From: Nelumbo lutea
Lineage: Eukaryota; Streptophyta; Magnoliopsida; Proteales; Nelumbonaceae
Direction of reading: 5' to 3'
Length of the DNA stretch: 64,000 nucleotides
Assembly: GCA_022828595.1 (NCBI GenBank)
Contig: JAKGHH010000002.1
Location: 40,456,222-40,520,221 of the forward strand
Shown here: positions 55,165 to 64,000 of the stretch, piece after piece
Position numbering within the stretch: the first letter of the stretch is position 1
How the letters are laid out: each line of letters begins with the position of its first letter
Program-made: the position numbers and the translations under genes
The notes under the pieces: model-generated
Database searches by the model: none
Told to the model about the DNA's origin: nothing
Seen by the model: the letters and a program-made list of their open reading frames with translations, nothing else

Positions 55165-56020
55165 AAATACTTTATCATTGGCTTCACAACTTGCTGCATA
55201 GCTATTGCATTCAACTAATCCTATCTCAACTAACACAAGTTTAGTAAGAGAGGATAAAAACCAACTAAAATTGAATTGGTCTTATTCTCTCCAAGATGTG
55301 TTGGTAGGACTGATCTCTTAGACACCTGAGTTTGGTTTTGTCGAAGAAGAAACACTGTATTTGGAAGGGCATTAGAATGATCCATCCACATATCCATAGA
55401 TGTGAACTCCCTTCAAGGCAAAGACAAATTGAGCCACCCACAACATTTGAGAAACCTATAAATTGGTGCCCAAATCATGCCAAAATATTTGAGAACTTCA
55501 TGAAACTTTGTAGGACCATTGCTCATACTATCAGAAGATTGAGAAAATTTTTGGGTCAAAATGAGTTGGCCTAAGTCAACTCTTAAACCATTTGATTAAA
55601 ATGAGTTGGCCTGGTTTGATAGGTCAAATCAATCAAACATGCAGATTGCATTAACTTGGTCTGGTTCAAGTTTGTTGTTTTGTATCAGTTTGGTCTGGTT
55701 AGGTTGGACCGGTCAAAGCGGTCCACACATTGGGTCACCCTGTCATAACTCGCCTAGTTAACTTGTATCAAATCACTAAGTTAACTCATTGAGTTGATTC
55801 CTATGAGATGTTGGAACAACGGTTCGGGAGCGTTTGAGGATTGCCTTGCGAAGCCCCTTGAATTGCTTGTAAATTTTAATCTTCTCAAGTGACGGTTTGT
55901 GCAAAATAGGCCTATTTTGTACATCCCTCTTGGCCATCGACAACCAACCACCCAGAATTTATTGTCAGTGGTTAATAGCCTCAATTGTCACTTCAAAACC
56001 GCTAGTCACTGCTTTGGCAA
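55165..56020. other. Non-coding spacer
   Basis: AAAATGAGTTGGCCT occurs twice (near 55557 and 55598), and GGTCTGGTT/GGACCGGTC phrases at 55655-55720 hint at an eroded MITE arm. The ORFs are not supported. Confidence 0.4.
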
Positions 56021-56416
56021 TAGGGGTGGATTCGAGCTGAGCTGAGTCGAATAGTACTAGGCTTGAGCTCGTCTCAAGACTATTCTACAAGGCTCGAGCT
56101 CGAGTTCAAGCTCGGTTCGAGACAAAACCTTGAGCTAGAGCTCGGCTCATTTTATATTTTATAAAAATATTTTATTATAAAAATATTTTATAAAAATAAA
56201 AATTATATATATATATATATTATTTTATATTAAAAAATTAAGAATTATAATAATTAATAATGATAATATTTTTATTATATATATTTATATTCAAACTGGC
56301 TCGCGAGCCTCACGAGCCGAGCTCTAGTAAGCTCGAGCTCGGCTCGTTTAATAATCGAGCTTTTCACGAGCCGAGCTCAAACAACTCGTGAAAAGCTTGG
56401 CTTGTTGCCACCCCTA
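56021..56416. mobile_element. hAT-like MITE, family D (GCTCGAGCTCGG type)
   Basis: 396 bp, TAGGGGTGGATTCGAGC ... TGTTGCCACCCCTA. Flanks TTTGGCAA and TGTGGCAG match at 6 of 8. Arms are packed with GCTCGAGCTCGG / CCGAGCTCGAGC; AT core 56150-56290. Confidence 0.78.
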
Positions 56417-56424
56417 TGTGGCAG

Positions 56425-57116
56425 TTAAAAAAATTGTTTTGACTTACCCAAAATACCATCTTTCTTGCAATAAGAAACATCCCATAACTATCAACATTGC
56501 TTTATATTCATTCAGAGGTCCAACAAATCATTTTAAACAAAATGAAGATTTTAAACTAATGTTTCTTCTATGAGGTCCCCCTCTCCATCTTTTCTATTAT
56601 CATACTCCATTCCAAGGTCACCCCTTCTTCTTCTTCTTCTTCTTCTTCTTCTTCTTCTTCTCGTATCTCACATCTATACCTCACATCTTATATGTCTTAT
56701 TATTCTTTTTCTTCTCCTGTAACTTTCTTCCAGTTTAGGCATAGAGAGAACCCACCTATTCGACAGACTTACAAAACTATTATATCTCTTTCTAGTGTTT
56801 ATTTCTATCATCATCAAGCAAAACTCTTAAATTTTGGGAACAATGAACGTAATTACTGTATTGTGTGTAAAATCCTGGGAACAAGGAATGTAATTATAAT
56901 GCAAAAGTGTAAGCCTAACCTGTGTAGTGCATGCTGATCTTTCTTGAAAGAACATAGAATCTAAGTAAGACCAATTCGATCGAAGGCACGAATCCTCCAA
57001 AGTAAAACCTCTAACCATGTCAAGTTGCAACCTTTCTAAGTTGGGAGATATGCCAAGTTTTATGCAAAGACAACAAGAAAGTTCAGATTTTGATACTGAA
57101 GAGATGCAAGTTATTA
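56425..57116. other. Non-coding spacer with (CTT)n
   Basis: (CTT)n at 56625-56661. No gene; overlapping ORFs on both strands lack recognisable motifs. Confidence 0.5.
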
Positions 57117-57483
57117 GGTGGATTTTGAGAGGGGGAAAGTTAGTCAATGGGATTTTGGTTTCTATTGACCAAGAATCCCATATTCTTTTTTCAGAATTAT
57201 GTAAGAACCAAGAAAAATTTATTTTTCTAAGTAAGTGATACTTATCTCTTAGGTGGGCAACTATTTTTCCCACATAAGGGGAAAGTTGCAAACACTTGAA
57301 TGAGACAAAAAGTGCCATTTTTAATAATGGATCTTTATGGCTAAAATAACCATTGCCTTATTTACATGAGAAATAAAAGAACATGGATAAATACACTTAC
57401 CGAGTAAGTGTTTCTTAGGAAAAATTTACCTAAGTAACTGCATTTACCCGGATAAATAACTTACAAAAAAGCAAACGGGGCCT
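57117..57483. mobile_element. PIF/Harbinger-like MITE, TTA duplication, copy 2
   Basis: 367 bp, homologous to 54061-54464 over its length (GAGGGGGAAAGTTAGTCAATG, AAATAAAAGAACATGGATAAA in pieces). TTA at 57114-57116 and 57484-57486. The left terminus lacks ~13 bp compared with copy 1; right end AAAGCAAACGGGGCC is intact. Confidence 0.78.
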
Positions 57484-57486
57484 TAT

Positions 57487-57926
57487 AGATTGCATAAAAT
57501 TCTATATTTTTTGAATATTTAGATCGAAAGGTGGAAAGTAAAACTACTCTAGTGAATAATGGGTCCCCCCGTCTCTCTCTCTTTCTCTCATGTTATGGGT
57601 TTCCATGTGTCTTAAATTGGCATTTTTTTTTCTTGAAAAGCACTCGTTTCTTGAAAGTGGACTTACCCACGGTCACTTTTTTGAAATTAGGTAGATAGGT
57701 GTCTACATTAGAGGGTTTTTCTTAGATTGAAAATATCTACTTATGAGATACTATTTCTTGAAAAGTTAGGTTGCCAAGTGTGTGTGAGAGATGTGACCAA
57801 GACACATCAATAATTGGGGGGAGATTTTCCAATTTCCCAATTTTCGTTTCTTTTGTTTCATAATCTTTTCATTTCTACATTTCCAAATTTTTCCTAGCAT
57901 GAAGGCTAACTTTTCCCAATTGGGTC
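57487..57926. other. Non-coding spacer
   Basis: CT-rich tract 57571-57590; nothing else recognised. Confidence 0.4.
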
Positions 57927-58006
57927 TAGGATGGGGATTGATTGTGATACCTCATGAAGGACAAGGACGAGGATGGGGAGTGATTTTCCCACCTTGTTCC
58001 AACCCC

Positions 58007-58043
<37 letters not shown>

Positions 58044-58206
58044 TGATATGTAATATTATATTTTAAATTTTTCCCTTATTTTAAGTAAATCTAGTTTTTT
58101 TTAAATATTTTTGATTTACAAATTTTGGGTTTTGAGTCATAACGAAGAACCTGTCTTCATCGGGGATTGGGGATGGGGTATGGTCCATGCCCCGTTGCCA
58201 TTACTA
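57927..58206. mobile_element. Possible hAT-like MITE, family A, degenerate copy
   Basis: TAGGATGGGGATTG ... CCGTTGCCATTACTA with GGGATTGGGGATGGGG arm and (TA)n core 58013-58038. No target duplication seen. Confidence 0.42.
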
Positions 58207-59423
58207 AAATTTTGAACATCTACTACATTCACAACTAAATATTCCTAATGTGTGGCAGTGGCGTCTTGTGGACATGATTCAAAGTATTGATATATCTATA
58301 TCTATTAGCACTTTTAAATGATACCTAATTTATTAATTTTTTTTTCAAATTTCAATTTTAAATATAATTATATATTATTTAATAAAAAGATAATTCATAA
58401 AAACATCTATAAACATGTGTGTTGATACTAAAAGATATGATAAGATACACCCGTTTAATACTTTGAATCTTGCCTAGCGTAGAGAATCTGGACTATTATC
58501 CACTATATCCCTAAAAGGATTGGGTATGAATGGGATTTTTTTTTCCATAGCTCAGCTAACGGCTCGAGATGATCGATTTTCAAGCATTTCCTCTCATAAT
58601 CAACAGCCCGTTGCAATTTGAATTTTGGTTAGGGTTGGTTGAGCAAGAAGTTGGTCTTTTGCATTTGCAAGGGTTGCATTGAGATTCCAGCCAGCAGAGT
58701 CTCTAGCTGTCGTCTTTGACATTTCTAAAAGAATTATTCAGATTTTTAGTGTGGGGTCTAACTCTTAGGTTGGACCTATAGAACGAAAGAAAAAACAAAA
58801 TAGAAAAGTGGGACCCATTATCTAATTCTAATTACGGCAAGCTGTCGATGGCTTATTAGACCGGAACTGTCACCGAAGACCCCATGAGAGCATCCTCCCT
58901 TCGTCTTCTCACTGGCGAAGGATAATTGGAAATTTGGAACCAATTAACCACATGGCATAAGATAATTGGAACTAATTAGCCACGTGGCGTAGGATTATTT
59001 TCAGTCTTTTACCAGAGTCGTCGTTTATTCTTCTTTCCTAGCTTTTACCAGAATCGTTAGGCAAAAAATCAGATTTTTGTTTACAATTTTTTGGCTTTTT
59101 TATATTTACTTATCTGAACACGCTTGCTTATTATCGATTTTGAGTTCTTTTTCAATGTTCTTCGCATTCTGGTCAGCTAGAATTTTCGAATGTTTAATCC
59201 GTTACCTCTGTAATTGCGGATTGGTCTTCGATGAAATGGATCTGAAGCCCTAGTTTGGATACTCAGATCTGGTTCTTGGATCATGTAACCTTCTGTTAAG
59301 TGCAGTAGAGAGGGTGTTGACACTTGACAGCGGAATTTTGCTTCTTTTGCTCTTGTTGAACCCTAATTCTTAGTTGATCGGTTTCGGACTTAGTTGTGCT
59401 TTAGCTGAGGATTCGTAGGGCGA
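58207..59423 (+). promoter_or_regulatory. EXO84B upstream region and 5' UTR
   Basis: Intergenic, then 5' UTR. At 58920-58996 a ~37-bp unit is repeated (GATAATTGGAA ... AATTA(A/G)CCAC(A/G)TGGC), the second copy making the palindrome GCCACGTGGC. T-rich leader 59030-59110. Transcription start not determinable. Confidence 0.5.
58979..58988. promoter_or_regulatory. G-box-like palindrome GCCACGTGGC
   Basis: Contains CACGTG, the core recognised by plant bZIP and bHLH factors, 436 bp upstream of the EXO84B start codon; a one-base variant (ACCACATGGC) lies ~39 bp before. Confidence 0.55.
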
Positions 59424-59597
59424 ATGGCGTCGGCGAAGTTGTCTAGGTCGAGGGTCCCGGCAGGTAAAGGATCAGCGGCGAATGGACATGCTCTAGAAAA
59501 CGGCTTGCATCTTGAGGACAAGCTGAACGTGTTCATGATCAATAGTTTTGATCCTGACGGCTATGTTCAATCGAAATGTCAGTCACTGAATGAGAAG
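59424..59597 (+). CDS. Exocyst complex subunit EXO84B-type, first exon (partial gene)
   Basis: 58 codons from ATG 59424 to donor AAG|GTTTGG (59597/59598). The protein is a subunit of the octameric exocyst, which tethers secretory vesicles to the plasma membrane. The exon encodes a basic, Ser/Ala/Gly-rich N-terminus (SRSRVPAGKGSAANGHALEN) and the conserved KLNVF followed by FDPDGYVQSKCQSLNEK, which matches the start of plant EXO84B proteins as I know them, where the next residues are typically EIRQLC. The ORF read-through past 59597 is intron. Remaining exons are beyond the window or after the LINE. The start ATG is supported by family length and context GCGAATGGCG. I am confident about the family, less about the paralogue (A, B or C). 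Confidence 0.85.
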
Positions 59598-59863
59598 GTT
59601 TGGTTTCTCTTCCCCGGTTATTACATTGTTATGCTAAATTAGTATCTGTTTTCAGCTTTTTGACATTGCTTGAATAAAGCTTGAATTTTTAGTTTTTAAA
59701 TGTATTTGATAAGAGCTGGGGTCTAAGCATGAGATGTCTATATGCTTGATCAAATGATTTGATTTGATTATTATTTCTTTCTGCTGTGTTTGAGGCTCTA
59801 AAAAACCAGGAATTGGAAAATGAGGGAGTGATGTTAGGAAGGGTAGGGTAAGAGGTAACATTC

Positions 59864-60240
59864 TTGGGAATTAGTACTGCTGAACATAGAAGCCAGGGGG
59901 AAGAAAGGTGTAGTGAGGAAGAGGAAGACTCAAAAGCAAATTTTGTTTGGAAGTTAGGGTGTAAATTTAAGGATCCGAATGAACTGAAAGTCTTTGCTAG
60001 AAAACTGGAAGATTGGGGAAAGTCAAAGAAGAGGAAGTTAAGTGAGGCAGAGAGGTTGAGGTTAGATATCGAAGGTGATAAAGAATTTAGTGGAAGAGGG
60101 GAGCGAAGAAGAGGAGGGAAATAGGAGGGGAAGGTTAAGTGGAAAAAGAGGTTGAGGTTAGATATCAAAGGTGATAAAGAATTTAGTGGAAGAGGGGAGC
60201 GAAGAAGAGGAGGGAAGTAGGAGGGGAAAGTTAAGTGGAC
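59864..60240 (+). pseudogene. LINE E ORF1-like region
   Basis: Glu/Lys/Arg-rich reading with KANFVWKLGCKFKDPNELKV near 59932-59990. The antisense ORF of 184 codons over the same bases is a shadow produced by the tandem repeat. Confidence 0.45.
60053..60238. repeat. 96-bp tandem duplication in LINE E
   Basis: AGGTTGAGGTTAGATATC ... GGGAGCGAAGAAGAGGAGGG unit at 60053-60148 and again from 60149, nearly identical, ending just before the endonuclease start. Confidence 0.9.
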
Positions 60241-62607
60241 CAAATAAAGATAGTAATCTGGAATGTAAGAGGGCTAGGAAGCTCAAGGAAAAGAGCGGTA
60301 ATCAAAGAGGTGTTGAGGAAAGAAAGGTTGGCAGCAGTTCTAATTCAGGAATCCAAGCTAGCTGAGTTTGATAATAGATGGGCTAGAAGTTTATGGAAGG
60401 CTAGAGACATCGATTGGGCGGTGGCACCTTCGTGGGGGGCATTGGGAGGTATAATTACTAAGCAGAGGATGGACTTATTGGAAGCAATGGAAGAGCTGAT
60501 TGGTAATTTCACTGTTTCTATCAAGTTCTGACAGATTGAGGATGGTTTTGAGTGGGTGCTAACGAATATTTATGGTCCAAATGGGTACAGAGAAAGAGAA
60601 GAAATGTGGGAATAATTGAGTGCTTTAAGGGGCTTATGGGAGGGATCCGTGGTGCATTGGAGGGGATTTCAATGTGGTTAGATTTATAGAGGAGATCAAC
60701 AAAGAAACAGAGTCAAAGGATAACCACAAGCATGAGAAAATTCAATCTTTTTATAAACTTCATTGAGCTCAAGGATCTCTCTCTCCTCCACCATAGATTC
60801 ACTTGGTTAAATCTTTAAAGCAAACATATTTGTTCCAGATTAGATAGATTTCTGTTCTCAGTGGACTGGGAGGAACATTGGGGCGGGTTATCATCTAGAG
60901 CCCTACCTAGGGTAACATTGGATCATTGGCTGATAACTCTTTGTAAGGAGGAGTTGAGAGGTGTGGGCCCTGCCCCTTTTAGGTTCGAGAATATGTGGTT
61001 GAATCATCCAGGATTTACATTTAGGTTTGAGAATATGTGGTTGAATCATCCAGGATTTACACAAAAAAGTGAAGGAGTGGTGGGAAGGAGAGAGCCCTAG
61101 AGTGAGATGGAAAGGAATGTTCTTTCATAGGAAGCTAAAGGCCCTGAAGGCTAGGATTAAAGATTGGAATTTAGGGCAGTTTGGGAGATTAGAAGAAAGA
61201 AAACAAGAGATTGTGGCTGGAATTGAAGAGGTGGGTGTCAGAGAGTTCTAGGGTCTATTGGAAGAGGAAGATAGGGTGTTAAGGGGGTCGCTCATGAGAC
61301 AATTGGAGGACATTTTGCTAAAGGAGGAGATTAGTAGGAGACAAAAATCGAGAGTTCAATGGCTTCAAGAGGGAGATAGGAATACAAAGTATTTTCATGC
61401 TATGGCTAGTGCAAGAAAAAGAAAGAATTCTATCTCCAAGTTGGAGATAGATGGTGAGGTCATATGTCAGCAGGGAGCAATTGCAAGGGCCTTTGTGGAA
61501 CATTTTAAATCAATTTATAGAAGGCCATTAGATGAAAATCTATGGGCTGATGGTTTGGATTGGCCTAGCCTTTCGGGAGACCAAAAGTTTGGTTGGAAAG
61601 ACCTTTTGAGGAGGAGATAAAGAAGGCAGTGTTTTCTTTGGATAGAGCCAAAGCACCAGGGCCAAATGGTTTCACAATGGCTTTCTATCAAAACTGTTGG
61701 GAAGTGCTAAAAGAGGATCTAATGGAGGCTTTCAATGAGTTCTTTGAAAGGGGGATAATAAATCCAGGTGCGAACTCCACATTTATTGCCTTGATTCCTA
61801 AAAGAAGTGGAGCTAGTCACCCAAAAGACTTTAGACCCATCAGCTTGGTGAACAACTTGTACAAAATTCTACCTAAGGTCTTGGCTCTAAGAATCCGAGA
61901 AGTCCTCCCCTCCCTTATAATTTCCAATTAAGGGTCTTTTGTCCAAGATAGGCAAATCACTTATCAAATCTTAATTGCCAATGAATGTGTTGAGGAAATA
62001 AAGAGATCAAAGGAAAAAAGATTAATCTGCAAGTTGGACTTGGAAAAAGCCTATGACTTAGTTGATTGGACTTTTCTTAATTGAGGTTTTAAGGCAATGT
62101 GGGTTTGGTGAGAGATGGTGCAAATGGATTTGGGGGTGCTTAAGATCTTGTCACTACTTTATCTTAGTTAATGGCACAATGGTGGATTTCTTTCCAGCTA
62201 AACATGGGTTAAGACAAGGAGATCCTCTCTCCCCTTTTCTTTTCACACTTATAGCTGATGTTCTAAGCAGAATTATCCTAAGGGCTGATCAGCGAGGGTT
62301 GTTGAGAGGGTGGAGAGTAGGAAGAGAGGGTGTGCCTATTACCCATTTACAGTTTGCAGATGACGCCATTCTTTTTTGTGAAGGAACTGAGTTGGAATGG
62401 GTAAGGAACATGAAGCTTTTAGTGCAGCTCTTTGAAAGGATGTCAAACCTTAGGATCAATTTTGAGAAAAGTTGCGTAGTGGGAGTAAATATGGGGGAAG
62501 GGGAATTGGTAGAATATGTAGAGATTTTAGGTTGTAGTGTTGGATTGTGGCCTTTGACCTATCTAAGTTTGCCCCTTGGAGCTAACCCAAAAGAAGTTGG
62601 TTTCTGA
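60235..62607 (+). pseudogene. LINE E endonuclease and reverse transcriptase (ORF2) remnant
   Basis: ORF2 of an L1 LINE in at least five frame segments: 60235-60531 (endonuclease), 61069-61620 (connector), 61593-61931 (RT fingers/palm), 62062-62607 (RT palm with FADD). The well-preserved motifs suggest moderate age. Would have copied its RNA at a nicked chromosomal target. Confidence 0.85.
60979..61062. repeat. 42-bp in-frame tandem duplication in LINE E
   Basis: The codons for FRFENMWLNHPGFT occur twice in succession (60979-61020 and 61021-61062), with two base differences. Confidence 0.92.
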
Positions 62608-62774
62608 TATCCAGTCTTAGAAAAATTCTCTAAACAGTTAACTGGTTGGAAGAAAGGGTATTTGTCGTTATGGGGCAGGATTACAATGATAAGCTCAACA
62701 CTAGCCAACTTACCTGCCTACTATTTGTCACTCTTTAAGGTTCCAGTCAGTGTTTGCAAAAGCTTAGAGAAGAT

Positions 62775-63090
62775 GATGTTATTGATCATCTGAATTTCTT
62801 CCTTTCATTATTGTACATCCACATTTTCACTCTATCATCCTGTAGCCAGTTGATCACCAATTTTTAGTCTCCCTCCACACTTAGTTTGTTGATGTGCAGA
62901 GTTTTCGCCCTTTGTATGCTTCCCATTACAGCCATGACTTCTGCCCTCAATGATTCTCCTTCCCCTGCCAGTCCAGAATATAGTGCAATAATTCTGCCCC
63001 TTTCATCTCCAATGCCGGAGGGACCTGTACTTACCATTTTCTTCTCAGATAATAAAATTGATGTTATTGATCAAAAAAAAAAAAAAAACC
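62775..63090. mobile_element. Inverted RNase H piece between two copies of a LINE tail motif
   Basis: TGATGTTATTGATCA occurs at 62775-62789 and 63059-63073; the second is followed by an A17-like run (63074-63090), a LINE 3' terminus (compare GTTATTGATCAAAA at the LINE B tail). Between them 62790-63037 encodes on the minus strand a LINE RNase H: GDERGRIIALYSGLAGEGES, then KTLHINKLSVEGD and LVINWLQDDRVKMW. Confidence 0.7.
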
Positions 63091-64000
63091 TAGGACTTCC
63101 TCCCAGAGGTAAACCCAAATTTATAATCTGCATTGAACCACTGAGCTGCCCAAAACCTCAGGATACCTCCTTATCCTCCTGATCTCTGATATTGCCCCCC
63201 CCATCCCCATAGTAAGATAATGTCATCTACAAAATTATAGATGGATGATTTGCAAATTGCAATCTGTCCCTACCCATCTGCCATCCTTTGAATAAACTGC
63301 ACCTTTTATCTCTCAAAATTATCCCTTTAAAAACAATAAGGGTGAATAAGGACAAATAAAGGGTGTCTTCTTGTCTTAAGAAATCCTTCACACTCTATTA
63401 ACTAAAACCGAGTAATGGCATGTGCTACCCCTCAATCCAAAGTTTCTGTTTTCCCCAAAACCACCCTTCATGATCTCGTCCATAAAGAACAACTCCACTT
63501 TGTCATAAGCCTTCTCAAAATCTAGTTTGCATTACCCAACCTCTATGCCCTTTGATCATCCATACATTCTTTAGCAATTAAAACCTGATCAACAATTTGT
63601 TTTCCTTGCATAAAGGCCCCTTGAATTGTGTGGTGATGGAGGGTTGCATTTCTTTCAGCCTTAATGATGGAACTTTAGAAATTATTTTATAGATAATCCC
63701 TACTAAACTAATTAGCCTATAGTCCTTGGGGTGACAAGCATCTGACTTCTTTGGCACTAAGTCTATAAAGGTTGCATTAACTCCTGGGTTTATGATTCCT
63801 CTTTCATGTCTTGAAAAATCTCTAACAAGTTAATCTTATGTGCACTCATAAAAAAAACATTCATCTTACGTACCTCCAATGTTAAAGATTGATTTTTTTT
63901 TTTTTTTTAACTTAACTTGATAGTCACATTTGTACCGAGGTTGTTCTTATAGACACCTTCTAAAATGGCTAAATCATTGGATCTATGCTTCTTAGGTGGA
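63091..64000 (-). mobile_element. Antisense LINE F, RT part (runs off window)
   Basis: Minus-strand RT in broken frames: PQGL*ANQFSRDYL-like palm start near 63740-63690, HHHTIQGAFMQGKQIVDQ and VLIAKECMDDQRA near 63640-63550, and FVDDIILLWG (catalytic Asp-Asp) near 63228-63199. Its downstream RNase H may be the inverted-looking piece at 62790-63037. T17 run at 63893-63909 interrupts it. Confidence 0.75.

Larger units (their letters stand above)
59780..62790 (+). mobile_element. LINE E (L1-type) in EXO84B intron 1
   Basis: Sense LINE with ORF1-like basic/acidic region (59870-60240), endonuclease from 60235 (IVIWNVRGLGSSRKRAVIKE, IQESKLAEFDNRW, VLTNIYGPNGYRERE), connecting region (RFENMWLNHPGF; QEGDRNTKYFHAMASAR), RT from 61590 ([44 protein letters not shown]), then in another frame NGTMVDFFPAKHGLRQGDPL and HLQFADDAILFC with the catalytic Asp-Asp. 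Ends within RT at SVCKSLEKMM (about 62775). Several stops and frameshifts: not active. Confidence 0.88.

Noticed and set aside
56827..57318. 163-codon minus-strand ORF
   Set aside because: No recognisable motif, and it runs into the Harbinger-like MITE at 57117.
59689..60243. 184-codon minus-strand ORF with repeated Ser/Leu/Pro segments
   Set aside because: Antisense shadow of the 96-bp tandem repeat and ORF1 of LINE E.
1..64000. CRISPR arrays, prokaryotic operons, rRNA genes
   Set aside because: No regularly spaced repeats with unique spacers, no polycistronic gene runs and no rRNA motifs; the window is plant nuclear DNA.

Overview
This is plant nuclear DNA: about two thirds A+T, spliced genes with GT-AG introns, tRNA-primed Ty1/copia LTR retrotransposons, L1-type LINEs, a tRNA-derived SINE and many small TIR elements (MITEs). 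Gene content fits an angiosperm, probably a eudicot or basal eudicot; the sequence does not fix the species. There are no prokaryotic genes, CRISPR arrays or rRNA genes, and I found no credible free tRNA gene.

Four host-gene signals stand out. (1) The last three coding exons of a cluster-II plant diacylglycerol kinase (+ strand; 3514-3601, 17614-17730, 18792-18950), split by a ~14 kb intron filled with nested copia elements. (2) A complete gene for the mitochondrial ribosomal protein uL29m (MRPL47 family; + strand; coding exons 32727-32892, 38547-38704, 44060-44167; 143 aa), with a 5'-UTR intron and two >5 kb introns packed with LINE and copia remains. (3) The first coding exon of an exocyst EXO84B-type subunit (59424-59597, + strand), whose first intron carries a ~3 kb LINE and runs off the window. 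(4) A broken LRR-receptor-kinase fragment (about 50540-51290, - strand), split by a MITE.

Layout: 1-3513 DGK intron with a ~0.5 kb direct repeat and a split LINE piece. 3683-14874 copia 1 with both LTRs, invaded by an antisense copia, which is itself invaded by an LTR-like block (carrying a MITE) and a 1.53 kb Mutator-like element. 15.1-17.6 kb two more copia gag remnants. 18.45 kb SINE. 19.7-25.1 kb MITE remnants and copia 4. 25.4-27.1 kb two MITEs and a C-rich, telomere-like tract. 27.7-31.4 kb antisense copia 5 with two nested MITEs. 31.7-44.2 kb uL29m gene. 44.5-58.2 kb gene-poor, MITE-rich DNA. 58.2-64 kb EXO84B promoter, exon 1 and LINE-filled intron.

The most distinctive signal is a large set of small (about 260-980 bp) elements sharing one plan: ends like TAGGGGTG(N)nAAT (or CATGGTTTTNAAAAC), 8-bp target duplications (perfect at six loci), inverted GC-rich subterminal arrays of a short motif that differs between families, and an AT-rich core. 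The ends and 8-bp duplications point to hAT-type mobilisation; the rapid change of the subterminal motif is the feature I would follow up.
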